Positions 17,592 through 25,201 of a stretch of DNA of 64,000 bases are shown here, piece after piece. How positions within the stretch are numbered: the stretch's first letter is position 1; every line of letters begins with the position of its first letter. The notes under the pieces were generated by a model. The model saw nothing but the letters and a program-made list of their open reading frames with translations, searched no databases and was not told the DNA's origin. The position numbers and the translations under genes are program-made. Source of the DNA: DASYAE01 sp036501535 (GTDB lineage Bacteria > Actinomycetota > Actinomycetes > Streptomycetales > Catenulisporaceae); contig DASYAE010000062.1 of assembly GCA_036501535.1 (NCBI GenBank), positions 20,931 through 84,930 on the forward strand. Direction: 5' to 3'.

Positions 17592-18248
17592 ATGACGCAG
17601 CCGGCCGCAGCGCCGCCCGCCCCGATCCGGGTGCTCCTCGTCGAGGACCACGACATGGTGGCCGAGGCGATCGGGCTGGCGCTGCAGCGGGCCGGGGACA
17701 TCGAGGTGGTGGCGCGGGTCCGGTCGCTGGCCGATGCGCTGGCCGGGGTCCGTCCGCTCGGCCCGCACGTCGTGGTGCTCGACCGGCGGCTCCCGGACGG
17801 CGACGGGATCGCCGCGATCGCCGAGTTCGGCGCGGCGAGCCCGGCCGCGCGCGTCCTCGTGATCACCGGCGAGGCGGACTCGGCGACGGCGCTGCGCGTG
17901 GTGCGGGCCGGCGGCGCCGGCCTCGTGCTCAAGTCCGCGAGCCTCGTGGAGCTGGAGGCCGCGGTGCGCCGGATCGCGGCCGGCGACGTGGCCTTCGGGC
18001 CGGGCCTGCTCGGCGAGATGCTGGACCGGCTCACCGGCCGCTCCGCCGCCGCGGGCCTGCTGACGCCGCGCGAGATGCAGACCCTCGAACTGATGGCCGA
18101 CGGCCGGGCCACCCGGACCATCGCCCGGCGGCTCGGCGTGGCCGACAACACCGCGCGCAACCACGTCCAGCGGGTGCTCGTGAAGCTCGGAGCCAGCTCG
18201 AAGCTCGAGGCGGTCGCGATCGCGCGGCGCGCAGGGCTGATCGACTGA
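17592..18248 (+). CDS. NarL/FixJ-type response regulator
   Basis: 218 residues. The receiver domain (about 12-130) has LLVEDHD at the acidic pocket, the phosphoacceptor in VVVLDRRLPDGDG (Asp64), and the conserved Lys in LVLKSAS. The LuxR-type helix-turn-helix (about 150-212) reads LLTPREMQTLELMADG...NTARNHVQRVLVKLG. ATG 17592 follows AGGAAGGGG. The sensor kinase at 18816, of the HisKA_3 class that normally phosphorylates this type of regulator, lies 0.6 kb downstream on the same strand with only the RsbW-like gene between, so they may form one two-component system. Confidence 0.92.
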   Translation: MTQPAAAPPAPIRVLLVEDHDMVAEAIGLALQRAGDIEVVARVRSLADALAGVRPLGPHVVVLDRRLPDGDGIAAIAEFGAASPAARVLVITGEADSATALRVVRAGGAGLVLKSASLVELEAAVRRIAAGDVAFGPGLLGEMLDRLTGRSAAAGLLTPREMQTLELMADGRATRTIARRLGVADNTARNHVQRVLVKLGASSKLEAVAIARRAGLID

Positions 18249-18359
18249 CGCATTTGACGCATTGTGGCTGATATCGAGCCATGACTAGTGCATTTGCATC
18301 AGGCGCGTAGTACATCCGCGCTTCTCGCATATGAGTCCGGGGCATTGCAGACTGGAGCG

Positions 18360-18812
18360 GTGAGCGCTGAGACCACCGACGACCAGGACGAGTCCCTCAC
18401 GCTCCCCGAGGATCCCGGGGCCGCCGCGCTGGCCCGCGACTTCGCCGCCGAGCAGCTGGTCAAGGCCGGCTACCTGGGCAGGCACGACGAGATCGTGCTC
18501 GCCGTCTCCGAACTGGTCTCCAACGCCCTGCTGCACGGCTCCGGCGCGCCGACGATCCGGCTGTCCGGCAGCCCGCACCGGGCCCGGATCGAGGTGTACG
18601 ACGACAGCCCGGAGCTGCCCGAGCAGCGCACGGACTTCGGCCCGGAGGGCGGCTGGGGCCTGATCATGGTCGGGCGGATGGCGGCCTGGGGCTCGTTCCG
18701 GCGCGGCTCCGGCAAGGTGGTCTGGTGCGAGACGACGCCCGAGTCGTCCGCGCACGGCACGGTGCACGTCGGGATGGCCGTCCCGGCCGCCGAGCACGGC
18801 GTGACAAGCTGA
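18360..18812 (+). CDS. RsbW-like ATP-binding protein (anti-sigma factor kinase family)
   Basis: About 150 residues with a GHKL ATPase fold. The N-box is AVSELVSNALLHG, the G1 region is RIEVYDDSPELP, and the G2 region is GGWGLIMVGRMAAWG. Actinomycetes have many such stand-alone proteins that bind sigma factors or phosphorylate STAS anti-anti-sigma factors. STAS genes follow at 20487 and 21838. The start is unsure: GTG 18360 gives the usual family length, whereas GTG 18288 adds 24 residues of unlikely composition. It stops four bases before the histidine kinase start. Confidence 0.82.
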   Translation: MSAETTDDQDESLTLPEDPGAAALARDFAAEQLVKAGYLGRHDEIVLAVSELVSNALLHGSGAPTIRLSGSPHRARIEVYDDSPELPEQRTDFGPEGGWGLIMVGRMAAWGSFRRGSGKVVWCETTPESSAHGTVHVGMAVPAAEHGVTS

Positions 18813-18815
18813 GGC

Positions 18816-20006
18816 ATGAACACCGCGGCACGCGGCAATAGCTTCGGCGACGGGCCGCACGAAATCCCCCACGAGTCCAAGGCCACCGGCGACGTGCCCG
18901 AACCGCCGGTGGCGGGCGGGCGGCTGCGCGAGAGCGAGGAGCTCTTCCGGCTGCTCGTGCAGAGCGTCTCCGACTACGCGATCTTCATGCTGGACCCGCA
19001 GGGGCGGATCGCCAGCTGGAACGCGGGCGCCGAGCGGATCAAAGGCTACCGGGAGCAGGAGATCGCCGGCGTGCACTTCTCCGTCTTCTACCCGCCCGAG
19101 GACGTGGCGGCCGGGAAGCCGCAGCGGGAGCTGGAGATCGCCGTCGCGGAAGGGCGGGTCGAGGACGAGGGCTGGCGGGTGCGCAAGGACGGCTCCCGGT
19201 TCTGGGCCAACGTCGTGATCACCGCGCTGTTCGACGAGTCAGGCGAGCTGCGCGGCTTCGGCAAGGTCACCCGGGACATGACCGAGCGGCGCGAGCGCGA
19301 GCGGGCCCTCAGCGACCAGCACCGGCTGCTGGCCCACCTCGTGCAGGCGCAGGAGCGCGAGCGCCGCCGCATCGCCTGGGACGTGCACGACGACTCGATC
19401 CAGTCCATGGTCGCCGTCGGCATGCGCCAGCAGCTGCTCGCCGACCAGCTGCCCGAGCAGTACGCCGGCCAGCTGCGCCGGCTGACCGAGGCGGTGGACG
19501 CGGCCATCGGCCGGCTGCGCGGCCTGGTCTTCCGGCTGCGGCCCTCCGGCGTCGAGGCGGAGGGGCTGGCCAAGGCGCTGTCCGCCTATCTGGCCGAGGC
19601 CGCCGACGGCTGGGGGCTCGAGCACCGGTTCGAGTTCGGCCTGGACCGCGAGCCGCCGACCGAGAGCGCGGTGACCGTGTTCCGGATCTGCCAGGAGGCG
19701 CTGGCCAACGTGCACAAGCACGCCCGCGCGAGCACGGTCTCGATCAGCGTCGCGCCGGATCGCGGCGGCGTGCTCACCCGCGTGCGCGACGACGGCGGAG
19801 GCATCAACGAATCCGCCGACATGCGCCACGACCCCGAGCACTACGGAGTGATCGAGATGCGCGAGCGGGCCGAGGCGGCCGGCGGCTGGTGGACCATGCT
19901 GCGGCGGCCCGAGGGGGGGACCGTCGTCGAGTTCTGGATCCCCGGCGCCGCGACCGGGCCGGGTGAGGTTGGCGGGCAGCGCTCCCGATCGGGGACCGTC
20001 CGGTGA
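18816..20006 (+). CDS. PAS-domain sensor histidine kinase (HisKA_3 class)
   Basis: 396 residues and no membrane segment, so a cytoplasmic sensor. The PAS domain spans about residues 41-155 (YAIFMLDPQGRIASWNAGAE to the PAC part). The dimerisation/phosphoacceptor helix ERERRRIAWDVHDDSIQ contains His191. The HATPase domain has ICQEALANVHKHARAS (N-box) and DDGGGI (G1). PAS-PAC of this form often senses redox, oxygen or small ligands, but no heme or flavin residue can be assigned. Its stop overlaps the start of the receiver-only gene by four bases (GTGA), which points to translational coupling. Confidence 0.92.
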   Translation: MNTAARGNSFGDGPHEIPHESKATGDVPEPPVAGGRLRESEELFRLLVQSVSDYAIFMLDPQGRIASWNAGAERIKGYREQEIAGVHFSVFYPPEDVAAGKPQRELEIAVAEGRVEDEGWRVRKDGSRFWANVVITALFDESGELRGFGKVTRDMTERRERERALSDQHRLLAHLVQAQERERRRIAWDVHDDSIQSMVAVGMRQQLLADQLPEQYAGQLRRLTEAVDAAIGRLRGLVFRLRPSGVEAEGLAKALSAYLAEAADGWGLEHRFEFGLDREPPTESAVTVFRICQEALANVHKHARASTVSISVAPDRGGVLTRVRDDGGGINESADMRHDPEHYGVIEMRERAEAAGGWWTMLRRPEGGTVVEFWIPGAATGPGEVGGQRSRSGTVR

Positions 20007-20428
20007 GCGCCACGCCGCCCGGGGCGCCGCTCACCGTGCTCGTCTGCGACGACGACGCGATGATCCGCGAGGCCCTGCGCGACGTGCTCGACGCCGAGCC
20101 GGACCTGCGCGTGGTCGCGCTGGCGGCCGGCCCGGCCGAGGCGATCGACCTCGCGGCCCTGCACCGTCCCCGGGTCGCGGTGCTCGACGTGCGGATGGCC
20201 GGCGGCGGCGGTCCGCGCGCGGCGCGCGAGATAGGTGTGTGCTCGCCGACGACGCGTATCATGGCTTTCTCCGCGCACGGCGACGCCGCGGCGATCCGGG
20301 AGATGCGAATTGCCGGTGTGACGGAATACCTGGTCAAGGGCGTGCCGAACCGGGAGATCGTGGCGGCGGTGCGCCGGCTCGGCGGGACTCTCAGCGGCGC
20401 CGCTGACCAGGTGCCGTGCGCGCGGTAG
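20003..20428 (+). CDS. Single-domain response regulator (receiver only)
   Basis: 141 residues containing only a CheY-like receiver: VCDDDAM acidic pocket, AVLDVRM phosphoacceptor (Asp62), and YLVKG (conserved Lys). There is no DNA-binding or enzymatic output domain. The GTG start lies inside the kinase stop codon. It may be a phosphate sink, an allosteric partner for the kinase, or a regulator of the neighbouring sigma-factor partner-switch proteins. Confidence 0.88.
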   Translation: MSATPPGAPLTVLVCDDDAMIREALRDVLDAEPDLRVVALAAGPAEAIDLAALHRPRVAVLDVRMAGGGGPRAAREIGVCSPTTRIMAFSAHGDAAAIREMRIAGVTEYLVKGVPNREIVAAVRRLGGTLSGAADQVPCAR

Positions 20429-20486
20429 GGTGATCTCGATGCGGTCCTGACCAGGGCCCGGACATGGTAGGCGAGGGGATTCGCGG

Positions 20487-20825
20487 ATGGACCGGTTCAC
20501 CGTCAGCGTTGCGACGGCGGAGCGCGGCGGCACCGTGGTGGCCGCCGTCGGCGAGCTGGACATGGCCGCGGCCCAGGATCTGTGGCGCGAGCTGGAGCCC
20601 CGGCTGGTCGGCGGGGCGCGGGTGGTGCTCGACGGCACCGGCCTGACCTTCCTCGACTCCAGCGGGCTGCGGATCCTGCTGCAGGCGGTGAAGGTCGCCG
20701 CGGCGGACGGCGCCGACTTCCGGATCGTGGCGCCGCAGCCCGCGATCCAGCGCGTCTTCGACCTGGCCGGGGTGGGGGAGCGGCTTCCGCTGCGCGCCTC
20801 GGTGCAGACCGCGTTCGCGGACTGA
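20487..20825 (+). CDS. STAS-domain anti-anti-sigma factor
   Basis: 112 residues, the length of a minimal SpoIIAA/RsbV fold. The phosphorylatable serine lies in TFLDSSGLRILL. GELDMAAAQDLW is the first strand and helix. When dephosphorylated such proteins sequester RsbW-type kinases and free a sigma factor. It lies 1.7 kb from the RsbW-like gene in the same orientation, a plausible partner. Confidence 0.9.
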   Translation: MDRFTVSVATAERGGTVVAAVGELDMAAAQDLWRELEPRLVGGARVVLDGTGLTFLDSSGLRILLQAVKVAAADGADFRIVAPQPAIQRVFDLAGVGERLPLRASVQTAFAD

Positions 20826-20878
20826 AAGGGCGGCGGGCGGGCGCGCATGATTTCCGCGCCCCGGGCTAATATCCGGGG

Positions 20879-21379
20879 ATGGACCGCGAAGATCTCGACC
20901 CGGACGGGCCCGGCGCGCAGGCCGACGAGCTGCCCGAGGACGACGGCGTGCTCGAGCCCGGGGACTCGCTGGAGACCGACGACCTCGGCTACGACCCGCT
21001 GGACACCGGCATAAGCCCGCTCGAGCGCCGGCCGGCCTCCGAGCGGTACGGCGTCACGCCGGCCGAGGCGCGCGCCGGCGAGTCGCTGGACGAGCGGCTG
21101 GCCGAGGAGGAGCCGGAGTCCGGCGGGGAGCGGTTCTCGACCGGTCCGGACGAGCCCGAGGACGAGGACCGGCCGGAGCAGGACGAGGCCTTCGAGGAGA
21201 GCGCGACGGCCGAGCCGCGCGCCGGCCGCCTGATAGGGCTGGACGAGGGCGCCCACAGCGTCGCGGAGAACAGCTATTTCGCCCGCGACGCGGGGATCGA
21301 CGGCGCCGGGGCGAGCGCCGAGGAGGCGGCCATGCACATCGTCGGGGACGACGAGGACGACGAGGACGCGGAGTACTGA
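20879..21379 (+). CDS. DUF5709 acidic protein
   Basis: 166 residues, very acidic, no hydrophobic segment. It shows the DUF5709 pattern from end to end: VLEPGDSLETDDLGYDPLD, SPLERRPASERYGVTPAEA, GESLDERLAEEEP, and C-terminal GIDGAGASAEEAAMHIV. The family occurs in actinomycetes and its role is unknown. The neighbourhood suggests a stress or sporulation link. ATG 20879 follows a weak GGGG ribosome site. It is convergent with the second DUF3040 gene. Confidence 0.85.
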   Translation: MDREDLDPDGPGAQADELPEDDGVLEPGDSLETDDLGYDPLDTGISPLERRPASERYGVTPAEARAGESLDERLAEEEPESGGERFSTGPDEPEDEDRPEQDEAFEESATAEPRAGRLIGLDEGAHSVAENSYFARDAGIDGAGASAEEAAMHIVGDDEDDEDAEY

Positions 21380-21409
21380 AAGCCGGGAGCCCGCTACGTC
21401 GCTGCGTTG

Positions 21410-21634
21410 CTACGTCGTGGCCGGGCCGGCGGTCAGCGCCGAGATCAGGATGATCGCGCCGAGGGCCAGCAGCAGTCCGACGACGACCAGGATCACCCTG
21501 AGCAGCGGCGGTCCCCAGACCAGCCGGGCCCACAGCGTCGGGGCGCGCAGGCGCCGGGCGAGCCGCGGCGTCTCGGCGGTCAGGTCGGTCTCGATCTGCT
21601 GCAGCGCCCGGCGCTCCCAGTCGGTCATGTTCAC
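21410..21634 (-). CDS. DUF3040 small membrane protein (second copy)
   Basis: 74 residues. The cytoplasmic head MTDWERRALQQIETDL is followed by a basic Trp-containing segment and one membrane helix (VILVVVGLLLALGAIILISA). It is clearly related to the protein at 10061-10276 in length, head motif (RxLQxIExxL...EAPRLxRxLRAP) and start context. GTG 21634 has GGAGG five bases upstream. An ATG two codons later is possible. Confidence 0.78.
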   Translation of the reverse strand: MNMTDWERRALQQIETDLTAETPRLARRLRAPTLWARLVWGPPLLRVILVVVGLLLALGAIILISALTAGPATT

Positions 21635-21673
21635 GGCAACCTCCGCCGGCCTAAAGCCCCCACTGCATAGTGT

Positions 21674-21688
21674 GGTTACCGGGTAACC
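21674..21688. promoter_or_regulatory. 15-bp palindrome upstream of DUF3040 gene
   Basis: GGTTACC, G, GGTAACC is a perfect palindrome 40 bp upstream of the DUF3040 start. It may be an operator. The binding protein is unknown, and a chance palindrome of this size cannot be excluded. Confidence 0.35.
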
Positions 21689-21837
21689 GCGTCGGCAGCG
21701 GATATGCGGTCGTCGTCACAGATCGCGACAGGTCGGATCACTGGTCGGCACACGACCCGGGCGGGGCCGCCGGTCGGTGTCGCCGCGCCCGGCCGTTCGG
21801 CGGGATTATTCAGCTGTCTGATTCACCGGCCGGAGGG

Positions 21838-22308
21838 TCAGGCCTCCTCGGGCCGGACCGCCTGCGCGAAGGTCCGGTAGACCGGGAGCACCTGGTCGGC
21901 GCCGGTGCGGCGCAGGATGTCGACGACCCGCGGGCGCACGCCGACCAGGGAGAGCCTGCCGCCGCGCTCCTGCAGCGCGCGGTGCGCGTCGAGGAGCAGC
22001 AGCAGGCCGGAGGCGTCCACGAAGTACAGCCGCTTGAGGTCGAGCACGAGGTGCGCCACGCACTGCGCGGCCAACTCGTCGAGCAGCGCGACCAGGGTCG
22101 GCGCGGTCCACCGGTCCAGCTCGCCGGCCAGCGCCGCGACCGTGGCGGCCGGCTGCGCGGCGGCGTCGATCTCCAGCGTGGAGCCTGCGGCCCGGGCCTC
22201 GGGCTCTGGCTGCGGCTGGAACTCGGGCGCGAACGCCGCGGCGCTTGGCAGCTGAACTGGCGCCGCGGCGCAGGCCGCGTCCCCCTCGAGTACGACCGGC
22301 TCCGTCAC
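21838..22308 (-). CDS. STAS-domain protein with Pro/Ala-rich N-terminus
   Basis: 156 residues. The C-terminal half is a STAS fold with the phosphorylatable-type serine in LYFVDASGLLLLLDA and the strand GGRLSLVGVRP. The first about 40 residues are Ala/Pro/Glu-rich and look disordered. GTG 22308 has GAGG five bases upstream. An in-frame GTG at 22338 is the alternative. It is transcribed opposite to the other STAS gene. It is likely a second input to the same family of anti-sigma kinases, but direct pairing is unproven. Confidence 0.82.
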   Translation of the reverse strand: MTEPVVLEGDAACAAAPVQLPSAAAFAPEFQPQPEPEARAAGSTLEIDAAAQPAATVAALAGELDRWTAPTLVALLDELAAQCVAHLVLDLKRLYFVDASGLLLLLDAHRALQERGGRLSLVGVRPRVVDILRRTGADQVLPVYRTFAQAVRPEEA

Positions 22309-22443
22309 TGCTACCTCGTTTCTCGTCAGTTCCCGCACACGTCACCCGGCGTACTCAATGAACCCCGGCGCGGGCGCGGCGCTCAACCCCGATCGAACCC
22401 TGCGACACCGCGGTTCTTGCCCGGGCCGACCGGGTACGCGCGG

Positions 22444-22830
22444 CTATTTCGCTGATCCGGCGCGCCGCCGGCGCAGCATCCGGGCCATCGCCGCCACGAC
22501 CGCGACGCTCGCCGCGGCGGCCGCGGCGACCTTCCCGCGCTTGCTCCTGGCCGCCTCGACGGCGCTGGTGCGCAGCTCCTCCGGGGTCTTCTCCCTGATG
22601 GTCTCGGCGACCTGCGGGGCCTTCTCCTTGATGGTGGCGGCGACCTGGGGCGCCTTCTCCTTGATCGCGTCGGCCACCTGCGGCGCCTTCTCCCTGATGG
22701 TGGCGGCCACCTGCGGCGCCTTCTCCTTGATCACGTCGGCGACGCGCGCGATGGCCTCCTGCGCACCGTCCTTCGCCGACTTGGCCGTGTCGCGCGCTTG
22801 GTTGGCGGCGTCGCCCTTCGTGTTCGTCAT
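22444..22830 (-). CDS. Repeat protein with 11-residue amphipathic repeats and C-terminal membrane segment
   Basis: 128 residues. The N-terminus is Lys/Asp/Ala-rich. Residues 34-88 are five tandem 11-residue units of the form IKEKAPQVAAT. Residues about 101-117 form an Ala/Val hydrophobic segment, and the end is strongly basic (MLRRRR). The repeats resemble the 11-mer amphipathic helices of LEA or apolipoprotein-like proteins, and the overall plan (repeat helix plus membrane anchor) resembles YtxH-like stress proteins. This suggests a membrane-tethered helical rod for desiccation or envelope stress, as inference. AAGGAG sits eight bases before ATG 22830. Confidence 0.75.
   Translation of the reverse strand: MTNTKGDAANQARDTAKSAKDGAQEAIARVADVIKEKAPQVAATIREKAPQVADAIKEKAPQVAATIKEKAPQVAETIREKTPEELRTSAVEAARSKRGKVAAAAAASVAVVAAMARMLRRRRAGSAK
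22567..22731. repeat. Five 33-bp tandem repeats within a coding region
   Basis: Five in-frame 33-bp units encode the 11-residue repeats of the membrane-tethered protein. The first four are nearly identical and the last has diverged. Copy number is likely to vary between strains. Confidence 0.85.
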
Positions 22831-23205
22831 CGCGGTTCTCCTTCTGATGGATTCCTCGGCGGCGGCCCGCACGCCGCCGCCCGAAGCTGCGGTGCCTCTC
22901 CTATCCCCTATCCCACTATTCAGCGTGCTCCTGCGCGCGTACTGCATTCGGGGCAGATTCTCACGCGCCGTCAGCTGCGCGGTCGCGGCGCATATCCACA
23001 GCTGCAATCGGTCGCCCCAGCACTCTCGTCACTCGAGGATCGCCGAGCGGGTGCCCCCGAACGGGCGATCGAAACGAATCCCCCGACATCGCGGCTGCGT
23101 CTAGGGCCAGCGAGCGGCGTTGTGCGACGGCCGGCTCCCCGCCGCGCGAGTTGCGCGGCGGGGAGCCGGCCGGGTCCGGGGCGTCACCCCGGTTGTCACA
23201 CGCCG
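22831..23205. other. Intergenic region with terminator
   Basis: About 375 bases upstream of the repeat protein and downstream of the ArsR-SRPBCC gene. The left part (22890-22960) is relatively AT-rich and probably carries the repeat-protein promoter. The right part holds the terminator at 23128-23172. No gene is supported. Confidence 0.5.
23128..23172. terminator. Strong hairpin terminator
   Basis: A perfect 20-bp GC-rich stem (arms 23128-23147 and 23153-23172) with a GAGTT loop lies 34 bases downstream of the stop of the ArsR-SRPBCC gene. It is a typical actinomycete I-shaped terminator. Confidence 0.85.
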
Positions 23206-24024
23206 TCAGGCGGCGGATCCGGCGGGCTCGGCGGGCGCCAGGTCCCGGCCGGTCTCCAGCAGGGTCTTGAGCCCGGACAGGATCATCGGCCAGCCCTGGC
23301 TGACGCCCTTGAGCATCTCGGTCTCGCCCTCGAAGCCGTCGTGCAGCACGGTCAGCCGGCAGCCGCGGCCGAACGGCTCGATCTCGAAGGTGACCTTCGA
23401 GATCCGCTCCCGCTGCAGCTGCTCGAACTGCTCCTCGGTCCAGCCGAAGAGCCCTGCGTGCGCCCACTGGTAGTTGTGCCAGCTGTACGACAACCGACGA
23501 CAGGGCTCAGATTCCAGGACGACCTGCCCGAGGTCCCGGTACTCGCCGCCGGCCTCCAGCTGCCAGGTCACCGGCGAGCCCGCCGCCCAGTCCGACTTCG
23601 GGCCCGTGCGGCCGAAGTAGCGGTCGGTGAAGGCGGTGTCGGTCAGCGCCTGCCAGAGCTTCTCCGGCGTGGTCTCGATGTACGTCACGTAGACGAATTC
23701 GCTGCGCTCCATCGGACGGTCCTCCAGTGCGTGCTTCAGGTCGGTCAGCGCCCGGGCCCGGTCGCGGTCGTAGCGGCCGATCCAGCGCTCGGAGATCTCG
23801 TGGATGGGCGCTGCGTTGAGGTAGTGCAGCCGCCGCCGGCCGTCCTTCCGGGCGACCACCAGCCCCGCCGCTTCGAGCACCACGAGGTGCTTGGTGACCG
23901 ACTGCCTCGTCATGCTCTCGAGGCCGGCGCACAGTTCCTGCAGGCTCTGGCCGTTGCGCTTGTTCAGGCTGTCGAGCAGAAGGCGCCGGCTCGGGTCGGC
24001 GAGCGCCTTGAAGACCTCGTCCAT
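23206..24024 (-). CDS. ArsR-family regulator fused to an SRPBCC (AHSA1) domain
   Basis: 272 residues. Residues 1-85 are a winged helix of ArsR type (FKALADPSRRLLLDSL, then MTRQSVTKHLVVLEAAGLV as recognition helix). It lacks the cysteine metal site typical of SmtB. Residues about 105-260 form an SRPBCC/AHSA1 hydrophobic-pocket domain (FVYVTYIETTPEKLWQALTD, ending near GWPMILSGLKTLLET). These two are usually encoded by two neighbouring genes. Here they share one open frame, with the internal Met105 marking the old boundary. The SRPBCC part probably senses a lipid-like ligand. Two copies of a GCAACC-N4-GGTTGC operator just upstream suggest autoregulation. ATG 24024 is used, and a GTG directly before it is possible. 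Confidence 0.88.
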   Translation of the reverse strand: MDEVFKALADPSRRLLLDSLNKRNGQSLQELCAGLESMTRQSVTKHLVVLEAAGLVVARKDGRRRLHYLNAAPIHEISERWIGRYDRDRARALTDLKHALEDRPMERSEFVYVTYIETTPEKLWQALTDTAFTDRYFGRTGPKSDWAAGSPVTWQLEAGGEYRDLGQVVLESEPCRRLSYSWHNYQWAHAGLFGWTEEQFEQLQRERISKVTFEIEPFGRGCRLTVLHDGFEGETEMLKGVSQGWPMILSGLKTLLETGRDLAPAEPAGSAA

Positions 24025-24056
24025 CACTGGTCCATCACTGCCGCTCCGCAAATCGG

Positions 24057-24103
24057 GCAACCGTAAGGTTGCGTGACTGAAGGTTATGCACCCTCGAGGT
24101 TGC
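24057..24103. promoter_or_regulatory. Two-copy operator upstream of ArsR-SRPBCC gene
   Basis: GCAACC, GTAA, GGTTGC (24057-24072) is a perfect inverted repeat. GCACCC, TCGA, GGTTGC (24088-24103) is a second copy with one mismatch. Their centres are 31 bp apart, about three helical turns, so two dimers could bind the same face of the DNA. The site lies 33-79 bp upstream of the start codon. Confidence 0.75.
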
Positions 24104-24113
24104 CTGTCAAGGA

Positions 24114-25019
24114 TCAGAGCTCCGAGCCGGCGGTCCGCTGCGCCTTCTGCGCCTGCACCGCCTCCTGCTGCGCGCGCAGCCGCGGCCAGAGCCGGCGCCG
24201 CTCGTCCGGCGGCACCGCGCCGAGCCGCAGGCCGAATACGGACTCTGCGGCGCCGAACCAGTCCTCCGGCGTGGCCAGCTCGCGGTGCATGCGCACGCCG
24301 CCGTCCTCGACCCGGGTCAGCGAGCAGGCGACGAGCGAGTCGAAGCCCAGGGCGTCGCGGCGGAAGACCTGGGCGAGCCGGACGAAGAACGAGTCCGGGT
24401 CGGTGGACAGCGCGCGGTGGCGGGGCAGGAAGTCCGTCCACGCCGCCGGCGCGAGGGTGAAGGCCATGCCGTGGAAGGACTTCAGCGCCGGGTCGTGCGT
24501 GAAGTGCCAGTGCTGCGCAGGCTCGCCCGCGGCGCCGGGCGCGTCCCGCCGATCGCGCTCCAGCCGGAAGGCGAACGGGCCCTGGCGGTGCTCGCCCTCG
24601 GCCAGCGCGATGGGCTCGTGGTGGGCGTTGCCGAGGCCGACGTCCGCCATCCAGCGCCGGCCGTCGATCTCGACGGTCAGAGCCATGTGGTTGCCGTAGC
24701 CGGCCGGCTCCGGCGCCTCGCGGTGGCCGTGCACCTCGCCGCGGTGGCGGGTGACCCGGTAGCCGAGCGCCGCGAGCAGTTCGCTGAAGGCGCCGTTGAG
24801 GTTGTAGCAGTACCCGCCGCGGCCGGCCAGCACGGCGCGGACCGACTCGGCCGGGTCTATGCCCTGGGGCCGGCCGAGCTGGATGTCGAGGTTCTCGTAC
24901 GCGATCCGCTCCACGTGCGCCCGGTGCAGTTCGGCCAGCGCCTCGGGGGAGGGGGCGCCGGGGTCCGGCACGCCGAGCAGGTCGAGGTAGGGGGCGAGCC
25001 AGTCGGGGCGCTTCGTCAT
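24114..25019 (-). CDS. nat: Arylamine N-acetyltransferase
   Basis: 301 residues. The catalytic triad of the family is intact: RGGYCYNLN (Cys71), GYGNHMAL (His111) and ADVGLGN (Asp126). These enzymes move acetyl from acetyl-CoA to aromatic amines or hydrazines. In actinomycetes homologues also act as amide synthases in polyketide pathways, but nothing here links this gene to the distant PKS cluster. The ATG at 25019 begins MTKRPDWL. It lacks a clear ribosome site, and longer in-frame starts are Arg-rich and unlikely. Its stop lies 90 bases upstream of the ArsR-SRPBCC start, so read-through co-transcription is possible. Confidence 0.93.
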   Translation of the reverse strand: MTKRPDWLAPYLDLLGVPDPGAPSPEALAELHRAHVERIAYENLDIQLGRPQGIDPAESVRAVLAGRGGYCYNLNGAFSELLAALGYRVTRHRGEVHGHREAPEPAGYGNHMALTVEIDGRRWMADVGLGNAHHEPIALAEGEHRQGPFAFRLERDRRDAPGAAGEPAQHWHFTHDPALKSFHGMAFTLAPAAWTDFLPRHRALSTDPDSFFVRLAQVFRRDALGFDSLVACSLTRVEDGGVRMHRELATPEDWFGAAESVFGLRLGAVPPDERRRLWPRLRAQQEAVQAQKAQRTAGSEL

Positions 25020-25201
25020 AGGCAGGTGGACGCGGGCCCAGGCCGGCCCGGTCGCCCGGCCCCCTTTCCGTTCCGTTTCGCGCGGGCGCGGTGGTCGCCG
25101 CGCGCGGCTCCACAGTAGATCGTCCGCGCCGCGATTCCGCACCGCCCCGATCCGCCCCGGCCGGGATCCGGGCCGCCGCGCCCCGGCCGGGGCCGTGCGT
25201 C

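Noticed and set aside
22567..22731. Regular 33-bp repeats considered as a CRISPR array
   Set aside because: The units are directly adjacent without spacers and encode in-frame 11-residue protein repeats.
24025..25113. In-frame extension of the ArsR-SRPBCC frame far upstream
   Set aside because: It overlaps the arylamine N-acetyltransferase in another frame and has shadow composition. The ATG at 24024 starts exactly at the ArsR domain and the operator lies just upstream.
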